Of a stretch of 64,000 bases of DNA, positions 49,191 through 57,817 are shown in pieces; positions within the stretch are counted from its first letter, which is position 1; each line of letters starts with the position of its first letter. Location: NCBI RefSeq assembly GCF_003347205.1, contig NZ_QQBJ01000003.1, positions 186,001 to 250,000 on the forward strand, in the 5' to 3' direction. Both the position numbers and the translations under genes were made by a program. The notes under the pieces are model-generated. The model was given only the letters and a program-made list of their open reading frames with translations. It was not told the DNA's origin and ran no database searches. The DNA is from Mycolicibacterium moriokaense. Lineage in GTDB: Bacteria > Actinomycetota > Actinomycetes > Mycobacteriales > Mycobacteriaceae.

Positions 49191-50774
49191 ATGAGCGAAA
49201 CGGCGAAACCCGAAGAAGTCCAAACAAAGTCGGGTATGCGGATACCCGGCTTTGCGCAGTTGCAGCGGCTGGGCAAGAGCCTGATGCTGCCGATCGCCGT
49301 GCTGCCCGCCGCGGGCATCCTGCTGCGCCTGGGCCAACCGGACCTGCTGGGCCGGATCGAGGCGCCGGTGATCGGGCCGTTCTTCAAGGCGATGAGCGCG
49401 GCAGGCGACGCGCTGTTCTCCAACCTGCCGCTGCTGTTCGCCGTCGGCGTCGCGATCGGTTTCGCCAGGAAGGCTGACGGTTCCACGGCGCTGGCCGCCG
49501 TCGTCGGCTACCTGGTGGTGGAGGCGGTGTTCAAGACCATGTCGCCGATCGTGCTGGCCGGCGAGGTCGACAAGGCGGGTGAACAGGCCCAGATCAACTA
49601 CAGCGTTTTCGCCGGCATCGTGGTCGGCCTGGTCACCGCGTGGCTGTTCGACCGGTACCACACCATCAAGTTGCCGTCCTACCTCGGATTCTTCGGCGGC
49701 AGGCGGTTCGTTCCGATCGTGGTGTCGGTCGCCTGCCTGTTCCTGGCGTTCGTGATGAGCGACTTCTACCCGATCTTCGACGCGGGCCTGACCGCGCTCG
49801 GCGAGTTCATCGGCGGCGCGGGCGCCTTCGGGGCGTTCGTCTACGGCTTCGCCAACCGGATGCTGATCCCGCTGGGGCTGCACCATATCCCGAACTCCTA
49901 CATCTGGTTCCTCTACGGCGACTACCAGCCGCCGGGCGGGCAGGCCGTCACCGGCGAACTCACCCGGTTCGCCGCGGGCGACCCCAGCGCGGGCATCCTG
50001 ACGTCGGGCTTCTACCCGATCCTGATGTTCGGCCTGCCCGCGGCAGCACTGGCGATGATCCACGTCGCCAACAAGAAGCAGAAGAAGGTGGCCATCGGCA
50101 TCCTGGCGGCGGCGGCGCTGACGGCGTTTCTCACCGGCGTCACCGAGCCCCTGGAATTCGCGTTCATGTTCGTGGCGTTCCCGCTCTACCTCATTCACGC
50201 GGTGCTGACGGGGCTGTCGCTGGCAATCGCCTATCTGCTCGACATCCACCTCGGGTTCTCGTTCTCCGCCGGGCTGATCGACCTGCTCCTCTACGGCACC
50301 GCGCCGGCGGCGAAGAACATCCCGCTGCTGATCGTGATGGGTGTGGTCTTCTTCGTCGTCTACTACCTGCTGTTCCGGTTCGCGATCACGCGGTGGAATC
50401 TGCGCACCCCCGGACGTGAGCCCGAGGACGAGTTCGAGGCCGAGGAACAGGCCAACCTCGGCGAGGGCGGCGACTCCGCGACCGCGGTGACGGCGGTGGG
50501 CTCCGGCACCGCGACCGCCACCGCGACCGCACCGGTGGCCACCGACAGCAAGGCCGAGCAGGTGATCTCCGCGTTCGGCGGCCGCGACAACCTCGTCAAC
50601 GTCGACGCCTGCATCACCCGGCTCCGCGTCGAGGTCACCGACAAGGACAAGGTGGACCAGGCTCGGCTGAAGAGCCTGGGCGCCGCCGGGGTCATCGAGG
50701 TCGGCAACAGCGTGCAGGCGGTGTTCGGCACCGACGCCGAGGCGCTGAAGAACGACATCAACGACATCCTCTAG
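49191..50774 (+). CDS. nagE: PTS N-acetylglucosamine transporter, IICB components
   Basis: 527 aa. The EIIC part (residues ~15-400) has about ten membrane segments and family blocks such as LMLPIAVLPAAGILLRLG, LPLLFAVGVAIGFARKADG, GLHHIPNSYIWF and GVTEPLEFAFMFVAFPLY with the sugar-binding G-x-T-E-P. After an acidic/Ala-Thr linker (~405-445) the IIB domain begins with QVISAFGGRDNLVNVDACITRLR, phosphorylated Cys474. It imports GlcNAc with phosphorylation to GlcNAc-6-P. GGAGG precedes the ATG by ten bases. Presence of a PTS argues for a fast-growing mycobacterium. Confidence 0.94.
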   Translation: MSETAKPEEVQTKSGMRIPGFAQLQRLGKSLMLPIAVLPAAGILLRLGQPDLLGRIEAPVIGPFFKAMSAAGDALFSNLPLLFAVGVAIGFARKADGSTALAAVVGYLVVEAVFKTMSPIVLAGEVDKAGEQAQINYSVFAGIVVGLVTAWLFDRYHTIKLPSYLGFFGGRRFVPIVVSVACLFLAFVMSDFYPIFDAGLTALGEFIGGAGAFGAFVYGFANRMLIPLGLHHIPNSYIWFLYGDYQPPGGQAVTGELTRFAAGDPSAGILTSGFYPILMFGLPAAALAMIHVANKKQKKVAIGILAAAALTAFLTGVTEPLEFAFMFVAFPLYLIHAVLTGLSLAIAYLLDIHLGFSFSAGLIDLLLYGTAPAAKNIPLLIVMGVVFFVVYYLLFRFAITRWNLRTPGREPEDEFEAEEQANLGEGGDSATAVTAVGSGTATATATAPVATDSKAEQVISAFGGRDNLVNVDACITRLRVEVTDKDKVDQARLKSLGAAGVIEVGNSVQAVFGTDAEALKNDINDIL

Positions 50775-50783
50775 CGGCCGAGG

Positions 50784-50834
50784 CGATTTCGGCGTGCCCC
50801 GTTGCGCTGAGCGCCACTGAGCACGCCGAAGTCG
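50784..50834. terminator. Bidirectional hairpin after nagE
   Basis: A 14-bp arm (50784-50797, CGATTTCGGCGTGC) pairs with 50821-50834 (GCACGCCGAAGTCG) with one G-T-type mismatch, around a 23-bp loop. It lies between the converging nagE and VOC genes. Confidence 0.7.
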
Positions 50835-50838
50835 GCGT

Positions 50839-51270
50839 CTAGAGCATCGCGAAGAGCTCCAGCTGGATGTTGTCGGGGTCGCGGAAGACAACGGTGGCGT
50901 AGGAGAACGGCTCGCCTTCGCTCCTGATGCCGGAATGCTCGACGCCCAACTCGTCCAGCCACGCGGTCCACGCCGCCAACTCGTCGCGGCCGGCCACGTT
51001 GAACCCGACGTGGTCCAGCCCGGTGCGGGCCTCGTCGAACGGCGCGCCGTCGTTGCCGGTGTTCACGTGCAGTCCGATCGCCAGGCCCGAGCGCGGTTCG
51101 ATGAGCAACACGGCGTAGCCGGTCTCCTCGCGTTCGTAGTGGGGAAACGTCATCGGTATCCGCTCCGCGCGAAACACCCGCTGATACCACTCGGCGCTGA
51201 CCTCGACGTCGCGGACCGTCACCGAGACATGATGGATCCCTGTAATCGCTGGGGCGTTTGGCTGCGTCAC
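50839..51270 (-). CDS. VOC-family protein (glyoxalase/dioxygenase fold)
   Basis: 143 aa from GTG at 51270. ITGIHHVSVTVRDVEVSAEWYQRVFRAE starts the first beta-alpha-beta-beta-beta module with the metal His. TGLDHVGFNVAGRDELAAWTAWLDELGVEHSGI starts the second, and TVVFRDPDNIQLELFAM supplies the C-terminal metal Glu. It can be a metal-dependent lyase, dioxygenase or thiol transferase; function not assignable. Divergent by 15 bp from the DDN-like gene at 51286. Confidence 0.88.
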   Translation of the reverse strand: MTQPNAPAITGIHHVSVTVRDVEVSAEWYQRVFRAERIPMTFPHYEREETGYAVLLIEPRSGLAIGLHVNTGNDGAPFDEARTGLDHVGFNVAGRDELAAWTAWLDELGVEHSGIRSEGEPFSYATVVFRDPDNIQLELFAML

Positions 51271-51285
51271 GTGCAAGATGGTGCC

Positions 51286-51792
51286 ATGACCAACGACTCG
51301 GCCGCCGCAATCCGGCAAGACCGTCGCGATTGGATGGCCCGGCATCGCGAGGCCTACCTGCGCTCGGGCGGGACGCAGGGGCACATCGAGGACCTCACCG
51401 ACGTCGGCGGCCACGCCTTCACGACCCACTGCCTGATCCGCGTCGCGGGACGGACGTCGGGAAAGACCTACATCCTGCCGCTGATCTACGGCGACATCGG
51501 CGGCGAGGTGGTGATCGTCGCGTCCAAGGGCGGCGCCGACAAACACCCGGACTGGTATCTCAACCTCCGCGCCGCCGAGCACGTCGACGTGCAGATCGCC
51601 ACCCAGGCGTTCCGGGCCACCTGGCGCGAGCCGGAAGGCGATGAGCGACACCGGGTCTGGGACTTCATGGTGCACGTGTACCCGCCGTACATCAACTACC
51701 AGAAGGCGACGACGCGCCACATCCCCGTCATCATGCTCAGCCCCGTCAAGCCCATCGACGTGTTCGCCGAGTCCGACCTTCAGTCGTCGTAG
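51286..51792 (+). CDS. Deazaflavin(F420)-dependent nitroreductase-family protein
   Basis: 168 aa. LIRVAGRTSGKTYILPLIYGDIGGEVVIVASKGGADKHPDWYLNLRAAEHVDVQI is the split-barrel F420-binding core (GR-T-SGK, SxGG...PxWYxNL), as in the Ddn/FDOR family. RHRVWDFMVHVYPPYINYQKATTRHIPVIMLSP completes the domain. The N-terminal ~45 residues are an extra helix and may contact membrane or partner. It converges with the EthD-like gene, overlapping 13 bp at the ends. Confidence 0.87.
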   Translation: MTNDSAAAIRQDRRDWMARHREAYLRSGGTQGHIEDLTDVGGHAFTTHCLIRVAGRTSGKTYILPLIYGDIGGEVVIVASKGGADKHPDWYLNLRAAEHVDVQIATQAFRATWREPEGDERHRVWDFMVHVYPPYINYQKATTRHIPVIMLSPVKPIDVFAESDLQSS

Positions 51793-52202
51793 GCCAGCGC
51801 GACGCGCGGTGTTTCACCGTTGGGGCCCATCGGCGAGTCGTACTCGACCACCGAGCACATCGGGTTGCTGTGGGTGGCGAACAGTTGCGCCTCGTCCTCG
51901 AGGATTGACGGCAGCCGCTCCGGGTCGGCGATCACGCGCTGCGAGTTCTCGAAGTCCGCACGGCTGTTCCACCAGATCTCCATGATGCAGTGATAACCGG
52001 GATCGATCACCTCGCCCGTCACCGGGTTGCGCTCCGGCGTCAGATAGCGCCGCACGTAGCGCACGGCGTTCGGGATCGAGGGTGAGCGGTTGAGTCGCTG
52101 CGACAGCCGGGAGTGCTGGTTCTCGTAGTAGTCGATGAACTCGTCCATCGACATGTCGGGACGCTTGCGGAAGAAACACACTTGCTTGAACACGTCGGCC
52201 AC
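51780..52202 (-). CDS. EthD-domain (dimeric alpha+beta barrel) protein
   Basis: 140 aa, GTG at 52202 overlapping the methyltransferase stop (TAGTG). FKQVCFFRKRPDMSMDEFIDYYENQHSRLSQRL is the opening of an EthD-like ferredoxin-type barrel. YHCIMEIWWNSRADFENSQRVIADPE gives the second strand-helix. Such proteins are small cytosolic enzymes or accessory factors (decarboxylases, cyclases, dehydratases) in oxygenase pathways. Coupled to the upstream methyltransferase. Role unknown. Confidence 0.82.
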   Translation of the reverse strand: MADVFKQVCFFRKRPDMSMDEFIDYYENQHSRLSQRLNRSPSIPNAVRYVRRYLTPERNPVTGEVIDPGYHCIMEIWWNSRADFENSQRVIADPERLPSILEDEAQLFATHSNPMCSVVEYDSPMGPNGETPRVALAYDD

Positions 52203-53047
52203 TATGCCGGGGTGGTCGACGTTTCGGAGTGGGTTTCGGGGCGGGTTCCCGCCACCAGAAAGCCGGTGTAGGACGTGAAGAACCGACCCGCGGCGTTGGC
52301 GGCTCTCAGCGCGTTCATCCAGTGATCGGCGTGGTCGCGGCCGACGACACCGGCATCGACCAGGCCATTGGCGGTCGCGGAGAAGCTGAAGACGCCGTCG
52401 GCGATATCGAGGTCGTCCAACACCAGCGTCTTCGGATGTATCTCGACGTCGGTGAGTCCCGCGTCGAGAAACAGCCGGGCCATCGACCGGCCGATCCAGC
52501 CCGAGGGAAAACGGTCGCACCAGGCATTGAGGATCATGCGGGTGAGGCCTCGATCCGCGGAGTCGACGGTCAGCGTCTCCCAGTCGTTGTCGAACGCCAC
52601 CAGCACGCCGCCGGGCCGCAGCACCCGCGCCATCTCGGCGATAGCGGCTCCGGGATCACCGATGTGCTGGAGCACGCGGTCGATCCGGGAGCCGTCGAAA
52701 CTGCCCTCCTCGTAAGGCAACTGGGCCGCGTCGGCGACGTCGAACATCAGACCCGCGACAGCGTGGTGGCGCTGGCGGGCCGCATCCACCATCGCCTGGC
52801 TGCCGTCGACCGCGACCACCGTTCCGCCGGGCTGGACGCGGCCGGCCAGCGCTGCGGCGTCGTCGCCGAGTCCACAGCCGACCTCGAGGATCCGGCTTCC
52901 CGGCGCCGCGGCCAGCAGGTCGTAGCTTTCCCGCTTGCACTCGGCGAAGAACGGGATCGAGTCGATGAGCGTCAGACACTTGGCGAACACGTCGAAGTCC
53001 ACCGCGTGGTCCACGCTTTTGAAGCCAGAGGCAAGGTCGTCGGCCAT
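52202..53047 (-). CDS. SAM-dependent methyltransferase, class I
   Basis: 281 aa. ILEVGCGLGDDAAALAGRVQPGGTVVAVDGSQAMVDAARQR (residues ~54-94) is motif I plus the acidic loop. FDVADAAQLPYEEGSFDGSRIDRVLQHIGDPGAAIAEMARVLRPGGVLVAF contains motifs II-III. The C-terminal part (about 190-281) is a substrate lid. ATG at 53047 with GGAGGAG six bases upstream. Cytosolic methyl transfer to a small molecule; substrate unknown. Operon with the EthD-like gene and downstream of a TetR gene on the same strand (31-bp gap). Confidence 0.9.
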   Translation of the reverse strand: MADDLASGFKSVDHAVDFDVFAKCLTLIDSIPFFAECKRESYDLLAAAPGSRILEVGCGLGDDAAALAGRVQPGGTVVAVDGSQAMVDAARQRHHAVAGLMFDVADAAQLPYEEGSFDGSRIDRVLQHIGDPGAAIAEMARVLRPGGVLVAFDNDWETLTVDSADRGLTRMILNAWCDRFPSGWIGRSMARLFLDAGLTDVEIHPKTLVLDDLDIADGVFSFSATANGLVDAGVVGRDHADHWMNALRAANAAGRFFTSYTGFLVAGTRPETHSETSTTPA

Positions 53048-53078
53048 CTCCATCTCCTCCTGGGCACAACAATAGAAC

Positions 53079-53636
53079 TCAGGGCGCCGGATCGGTGAGA
53101 TAGTGCGTGACAACGGGTTTGAGCCAGGCCGCCAGCGCCTTGTCGTCCATGTCGACCAGCGGCGGGATCCCGATGATGTAGCGCGCCACCGCGATGCCGA
53201 GCAGTTGCGCACCGATGAGCGCGGCCCGCTCGGCGGGCCGGTCGACCGCGACGTCGGCCAATGCGGGCGCCACCTGCCGGGCGAACACGTCGAGCAGCGC
53301 ATCGGCGGCCTGTGGGCTCGACGACGCGGCGCGCAGCAGCGGCAGGAACGGCCCGTCGGGTCCCCAGACCTCGACGAACAGCGGCAGCATCACGTCCGCG
53401 ACGTCCTCCGGCGCGACGCCTGCGAGGTTCGGCGGCGAGATGTCGAGCCTGGACACCGCGGCGAACAACCCGTCCTTGTTGCCGAAATAGTGCATCACCA
53501 GCGCGGGATCGACCCCCGCCGCCGATGCCACCGACCGGATCGTCGTCTTCTCCGGGCCGCTCTGCCCGAACTGCAGCCGGGCGGCGGCCAGGATTGCGGC
53601 CTTGGTGGCGGCGGCGTCCCGTGTCCTCGAAACCAT
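53079..53636 (-). CDS. TetR-family regulator
   Basis: 185 aa from the ATG at 53636. VSRTRDAAATKAAILAAARLQFGQSGPEKTTIRSVASAAGVDPALVMHYFGNKDGLFAAV (residues ~2-60) is the HTH with the VMHYF variant typical of a mycobacterial subgroup. The C-domain resembles TetR_C tandem-helix forms (LLRAASSSPQAADALLDVFARQV). Divergent from the flavoprotein operon at 53724, with two TTCAAC-N4-GTTGAA-type sites in between, so it probably represses itself, the methyltransferase pair and that operon. Confidence 0.9.
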   Translation of the reverse strand: MVSRTRDAAATKAAILAAARLQFGQSGPEKTTIRSVASAAGVDPALVMHYFGNKDGLFAAVSRLDISPPNLAGVAPEDVADVMLPLFVEVWGPDGPFLPLLRAASSSPQAADALLDVFARQVAPALADVAVDRPAERAALIGAQLLGIAVARYIIGIPPLVDMDDKALAAWLKPVVTHYLTDPAP

Positions 53637-53648
53637 GCCGCCAGTGTA

Positions 53649-53707
53649 TTCAACAGTTGTTGACAAGTCTCGGGCATGAGCCTAGCGTCGGTTCAACAAG
53701 CGTTGAA
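53649..53707 (+). promoter_or_regulatory. Promoter with two TTCAAC-N4-GTTGA operators
   Basis: TTCAAC-N4-GTTGAC at 53649-53664 and TTCAAC-N4-GTTGAA at 53692-53707 are repeated sites, 43 bp apart. The -35 TTGACA (53660-53665) lies in the first and TAGCGT (53683-53688), 17 bases later, is the -10; transcription would begin near the second site. Arrangement typical of a TetR-controlled divergent promoter. Confidence 0.6.
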
Positions 53708-53723
53708 CTCGAAGGAGGACGCC

Positions 53724-54137
53724 ATGTCCGTCACCGCGATCCAGATCGGCCTGCACCCCGACGCCGTCGACTATCGGTCGGCTGACTTCTCGCAGTTCAA
53801 GGGGTTGACCCGGGAGGCGTTGACCAGGGCCAACAACGACAACGTCGCCGGGTTGCGCGCGGCCGGCTACGAGGTCGACAACTGCCTGATCGACATCGGC
53901 GAGGCCGGCGCGCAAAAGGCCAGGACATGGCTGTGCGCCAAGCGCTACGACGCGGTCTTGATCGGCGCGGGCGTGCGCCTGGTGGCGAGCAACACGCTGC
54001 TGTTCGAGGCCATCGTGAACGCCGCCCACGCCGCCAACCCGCAGTGCCGATTCGTGTTCAATCACTCGGCGACATCCACGCCCGACGACATCCGCCGGTG
54101 GTTCCCCAACCCGACCGACGCCGCCGCGGGGGTGTGA
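53724..54137 (+). CDS. Unknown 137-aa protein in TetR-controlled operon
   Basis: ATG at 53724 after GAAGGAGG. SVTAIQIGLHPDAVDYRSADFSQFKGLTREALTRANNDNVAGLRAAGYEVDNCLIDIGEAGAQKARTWL and then KRYDAVLIGAGVRLVASNTLLFEAIVNAAHAANPQCRFVFN suggest a small alpha/beta Rossmann-like fold with a glycine loop, but I recognise no family. It is translationally coupled (GTGA) to a flavoprotein hydroxylase, so a helper or second enzymatic step is likely. Controlled by the divergent TetR sites. Confidence 0.75.
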   Translation: MSVTAIQIGLHPDAVDYRSADFSQFKGLTREALTRANNDNVAGLRAAGYEVDNCLIDIGEAGAQKARTWLCAKRYDAVLIGAGVRLVASNTLLFEAIVNAAHAANPQCRFVFNHSATSTPDDIRRWFPNPTDAAAGV

Positions 54138-55624
54138 GCTTGAACCCCTCACATCGTGTCGACGTGCTCGTCGTCGGGGCCGGGCCCGCGGGCCTGACCG
54201 CCGCGGGAGATCTGGCCCGGACAGGCCGCACGGTCGCGGTGCTGGAGCGCTGGCCCCAGATGAACCCGTCGAGTCGGGCCTTTGCGACCATGGCGCGCAC
54301 CCTCGAGGTGCTCGATGCCCGAGGGTTGGCCGACGACGTCCTGGCGCACGCGTATCAGGCTGCGGGCGTGTCGATCTTCGCCGGTGCGCGCATCGATCTG
54401 ACCCACCTGCGTTCGGCATACCGGTTCGTCGCCGTCACCCCTCAGACGAACGTCGACAGCGCACTTGCGCGGTACGCCGAGTCGCAGGGCGCCGACATCC
54501 GCCGCGGTGTCGAAGTCGTTGGCCTCGAACAGGATTGCGGCGGTGTCACGGTGGTCGCGCGCCCGAAGGGCGACGACGGGCCGCAGCACCGGCAGACGTG
54601 GCGCGCCGACTACGTGATCGGCGCGGACGGCGCGCACAGCACGGTGCGCGATCTCGTCGGCGCCGAGTTCCCCGGCAAGACGATCCTGTCGTCGGTGGTG
54701 CTGGCCGATGTGAAACTGGCCGACGGACCGACCGGTGGCGAGCTCACCCTGGGCAGCACCCGCGATGTGATCGGTTTCCTGGCGCCGTACGGCCGAAGCG
54801 ACACCGACGGCGCCTGGTACCGGGCGATGGTGTGGGACCGGCGGCGGCAGGTGCCCGACTCCGATCCTGCTTCACCGGACGAAGTCGTCGATGTGCTGAC
54901 CCGGGCGATGGGGCGCGATCTCGGGGTGCGCGAGGTCGGCTGGCTCTCCCGATTCCATTGCGACGAGCGCCAGGTCGCCACCTACCGGCACGGCCGCGTG
55001 TTCCTGGCGGGCGACGCGGCACACGTGCATTCGCCGATGGGCGGGCAGGGCATGAACACCGGCATCCAGGACGCCGCGAACCTGGCATGGAAACTCGACG
55101 CGGTGCTCGCGGGTGCCCCCGACGCGGTGCTGGACACCTACCAGAGCGAACGCCACCCCATCGGCAAGCGGGTGCTACTGCAGTCGGGCCTGATGGCCCG
55201 CGGTGCCACGCTGCACCCGCGAATCGCCCGCGGAGTGCGCAATCTGCTCGCCCCACGGCTGCTGCGCGTGCCACGGGTGCGAGACGCTGTGGCGGGTAGC
55301 TTCGCGGGCACCGAGTTGCGGTACCCGGCCCGCCGCGGAGAGCACTGTCTCGTCGGCACCAGGGCGACTGAGATCCCGCTACGGGAAGGGCTTCTCACGC
55401 ATCTGCAGCACTCGCCGGGCTTCCTGCTGGTCCGGGAGAGGGGCGCGCGGGCGGCCGCCGTCGACGGGCTCGCGGAGGCCGAGCGGACGGACGCGGGGCC
55501 TGCGGTGCTCGTGCGCCCCGACGGCTACATCGCGTGGGTCGGCGACTCGTCCGACCGGTTGACGCTGGAGGCGGCGCTACGCCGGTGGACCGGGCCCGTA
55601 CCCGCGCAGTCAGTTGCGGGGTAA
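54134..55624 (+). CDS. FAD-dependent aromatic hydroxylase (PHBH/PheA-type monooxygenase)
   Basis: 496 aa from GTG at 54134 (GTGA overlap). VDVLVVGAGPAGLTAAGDLARTGRTVAVLER (residues ~8-38) binds FAD. YVIGADGAHSTVRDLVGAEFPG is the D-G motif, and VFLAGDAAHVHSPMGGQGMNTGIQDAANLAWKLDAVL the G-D motif with HSPxGGQGMNxGxxDAxNLAWK. The C-terminal ~150 residues form a thioredoxin-like tail. The subgroup hydroxylates phenols or polyketide-like aromatics with NAD(P)H. It converges on the MFS pump with a 15-bp overlap. Confidence 0.93.
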   Translation: MSLNPSHRVDVLVVGAGPAGLTAAGDLARTGRTVAVLERWPQMNPSSRAFATMARTLEVLDARGLADDVLAHAYQAAGVSIFAGARIDLTHLRSAYRFVAVTPQTNVDSALARYAESQGADIRRGVEVVGLEQDCGGVTVVARPKGDDGPQHRQTWRADYVIGADGAHSTVRDLVGAEFPGKTILSSVVLADVKLADGPTGGELTLGSTRDVIGFLAPYGRSDTDGAWYRAMVWDRRRQVPDSDPASPDEVVDVLTRAMGRDLGVREVGWLSRFHCDERQVATYRHGRVFLAGDAAHVHSPMGGQGMNTGIQDAANLAWKLDAVLAGAPDAVLDTYQSERHPIGKRVLLQSGLMARGATLHPRIARGVRNLLAPRLLRVPRVRDAVAGSFAGTELRYPARRGEHCLVGTRATEIPLREGLLTHLQHSPGFLLVRERGARAAAVDGLAEAERTDAGPAVLVRPDGYIAWVGDSSDRLTLEAALRRWTGPVPAQSVAG

Positions 55625-56830
55625 CACCACCGCGGCGGCGAGCGCCGCGATCGCGGCGAGCGCCACGATGGTCCCCGCCACCGCGAGCCAGCCGTATCCC
55701 TCGTAGGCCACGCCGCCGAACCAGCCGAACACGCTGGACCCGCCGTAATAGAACAGGTTGTACAGCGACGACGCCTGCGCCTTGCCCGCCGGCGCCGACT
55801 GGCCGGTCCAACCCGCCGCGATCGAATGGGCGCCGAAAAAGCCCGCCGTCGCAACCAGCAGGCCGGCGAGGACGACGAAGACGTTGTCGCTCAACGTGAT
55901 CGCGACTCCGACCGCCATGATGCCGATGGACGCCAGCAGCACGCGCTTGCGACCGAACCGCGTCGCCTCAGCGCCGGCACGAGTGGACGCCCATGTCCCG
56001 GCCAAGTAGGCGAGGAACACCAGGCTGACGGCGAACGGCGGCAGGAAGAAGGGCGCGCCCGTCAGCCGAAATCCCAGGAAGTTGTACAGCGCGACGAAGC
56101 CACCCATCAACAGGAAAGCCTGCGCGAAGAGCGCGAGCTGGCGCGGCGTGCGCAGGTTCGCGATCAGCCGGTGGGCAAGCGTCCCTTCGGGATTCGCGCC
56201 CGACCGGTTCGACGGCGTGAAGCCCCGCGGATGGGGTGCGAGCCTGACGAAGCTCAGCGCGGCGACACCGCACACCGCCGCGACGGTGAACACGCCGACG
56301 CGCCACCCCACGACGTCGGCGACCGGGCTGGACACCAACCGCCCGCCGAGGCCGCCGATCGTGGTGCCCGCGACGAACGTGCCCGCGGCCCGCGCCGCGT
56401 GTGCTGGATCGATCTCCTCGGTGAGGTAGGCGATCGCGATCGCCGGGACGCCGCCGATCACCAGTCCCTCGAGAAACCGCCCGGCGAGCAGCAGTTCGAA
56501 GGTGGGCGCGAACGGCACGAGCAGACCGACGGCGGTGGCGACCGTGACCGAGATCGATATCGCCCTCACCCGGCCGATGCGGTCGGCCAGCGTGGACCAC
56601 GGGATGACGCCGACGGCGAGCCCGATCGTGGATGCCGACACCATCAACGCCGCGTCGGCCGCACCGATGTGCAGGTCCGCCGCAATCAGCGGAAGAACCG
56701 CCTGCGGCGAGTACAGCTGGGCGAACGTCGCCACGCCCGCGCAGAACAGCGCGGCGAGCAGCCGGGTGTACGCGGCCGACCCGCGAGCGTGGCCCGCCCA
56801 CGGCGCCGGGGCCGACTGTTCGATGGTCAC
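55610..56830 (-). CDS. MFS transporter, AraJ/Bmr-like
   Basis: 406 aa, about twelve hydrophobic segments. PWSTLADRIGRVRAISISV between TM2 and TM3 is MFS motif A, and the long TM blocks continue to AAIAALAAAVVLPRN. LEGLVIGGVPAIAIAYLTEEIDP is the conserved TM4-5 loop of sugar/drug efflux members. Inner-membrane proton antiporter; substrate unknown. 56 bp downstream of the LysR stop on the same strand; it may be exported cargo of that regulator's pathway (inference). Confidence 0.88.
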   Translation of the reverse strand: MTIEQSAPAPWAGHARGSAAYTRLLAALFCAGVATFAQLYSPQAVLPLIAADLHIGAADAALMVSASTIGLAVGVIPWSTLADRIGRVRAISISVTVATAVGLLVPFAPTFELLLAGRFLEGLVIGGVPAIAIAYLTEEIDPAHAARAAGTFVAGTTIGGLGGRLVSSPVADVVGWRVGVFTVAAVCGVAALSFVRLAPHPRGFTPSNRSGANPEGTLAHRLIANLRTPRQLALFAQAFLLMGGFVALYNFLGFRLTGAPFFLPPFAVSLVFLAYLAGTWASTRAGAEATRFGRKRVLLASIGIMAVGVAITLSDNVFVVLAGLLVATAGFFGAHSIAAGWTGQSAPAGKAQASSLYNLFYYGGSSVFGWFGGVAYEGYGWLAVAGTIVALAAIAALAAAVVLPRN

Positions 56831-56886
56831 CGACAGGACGCTAAGAGCCCGGTTCTAATGTGTCCAATGCATCGAAATACGGCAGG

Positions 56887-57768
56887 TCATGTCCTAGACG
56901 CATCATCGCTGAGAGAGTCCGCAAAGCGGCGCGCCGGCGGTGACAACTCGCGGTGCCGATCCCACGCCAGACCCACCTCACGCTTGGCGCCCGCGTTCGT
57001 CAGTGGCACGTGTACGGTCCTCGCTTCGCCGCCGTCGCGCGGCACCGGAACGACCGCGACGCCGAACCCCGCGGCCACCAGGCCCTCGACGGTGGGGATC
57101 TCGGTGGCCTCGAACACGATCTCGGGGTGGACGCCGTCGTCGGCCAGCAGTTGGTCGGTGAGCTGGCGCAGTCCCGCCTGCGCCCCGAGCGCGATGAACG
57201 GCTCCCCCGCGGCCGCCGACAGCCGCACCTTGGCGCGCCCGGCCAGGCGGTGCCCGCGCGGAACGGCGAGGCACAGTTGGTCGACGTACAGCCGGCGCCA
57301 CGCGATGGCGGACGCGTCGGGCCGGGGCGCGGTGATCGCGATGTCGGCCTGGCCGTCGAGCACCCGTCGCGCGATCTCGTGTGCAGGCCCCTGGAACAGG
57401 TCGAAGACGATCGTCGGCGCGGACTCGCGAAAGCGCCGGAGTTGTTCGGGCACATACCAGTTCGCCAGCGAGTGCAGGAACGCCAGCCGAACCCGGCCGG
57501 TGTCGGGATCGCGGAGCGAGGCGATGCGCTCGGCCGCCGACGTCATGTCGGCGATGCTGCGCCTGGCGTGCTCCAGCATGATCTGCCCGTAGGCGTTCAG
57601 CCGCAGCCGACGGTTCACCCGATCGAACAACGGTGTGCCCGCTTCCCGTTCGAATCGGGCCAGCGCTCGCGACAGCGTCGGCTGGCTCACCGACAGCTCC
57701 GCGGCGGCATCGGTGACGTGTTCGGTCTCGGCCAGCACGACGAACCAGCGCAGTTCCTCGAGATGCAC
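56887..57768 (-). CDS. LysR-family regulator
   Basis: 293 aa. GTG at 57768 gives the normal start VHLEELRWFVVLAETEHVTDAAAELSVSQPTLSRALARFEREAGTPLFDRVNRRLRLNAYG (HTH residues 1-58). The effector domain contains VRLAFLHSLANWYVPEQLRRF, ADIAITAPRPDASAIAWRRLYVDQLCLAVPRGHRLAG and FGVAVVPVPRD. Upstream ATGs at 57792 and 57819 are in frame but would run into the divergent TetR leader. Divergent from the TetR gene at 57818; upstream of an MFS gene on the same strand, a common drug-efflux pairing. Confidence 0.9.
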   Translation of the reverse strand: MHLEELRWFVVLAETEHVTDAAAELSVSQPTLSRALARFEREAGTPLFDRVNRRLRLNAYGQIMLEHARRSIADMTSAAERIASLRDPDTGRVRLAFLHSLANWYVPEQLRRFRESAPTIVFDLFQGPAHEIARRVLDGQADIAITAPRPDASAIAWRRLYVDQLCLAVPRGHRLAGRAKVRLSAAAGEPFIALGAQAGLRQLTDQLLADDGVHPEIVFEATEIPTVEGLVAAGFGVAVVPVPRDGGEARTVHVPLTNAGAKREVGLAWDRHRELSPPARRFADSLSDDASRT

Positions 57769-57817
57769 ACCTCGACCATAACGAGAGCGCATGAAATCCG
57801 ACGTTGAGTTGTCTGTC

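Noticed and set aside
49140-50891. 583-codon minus-strand frame opposite nagE
   Set aside because: Antisense to a full PTS permease; composition rich in Arg, Asp, Gln and His without any domain.
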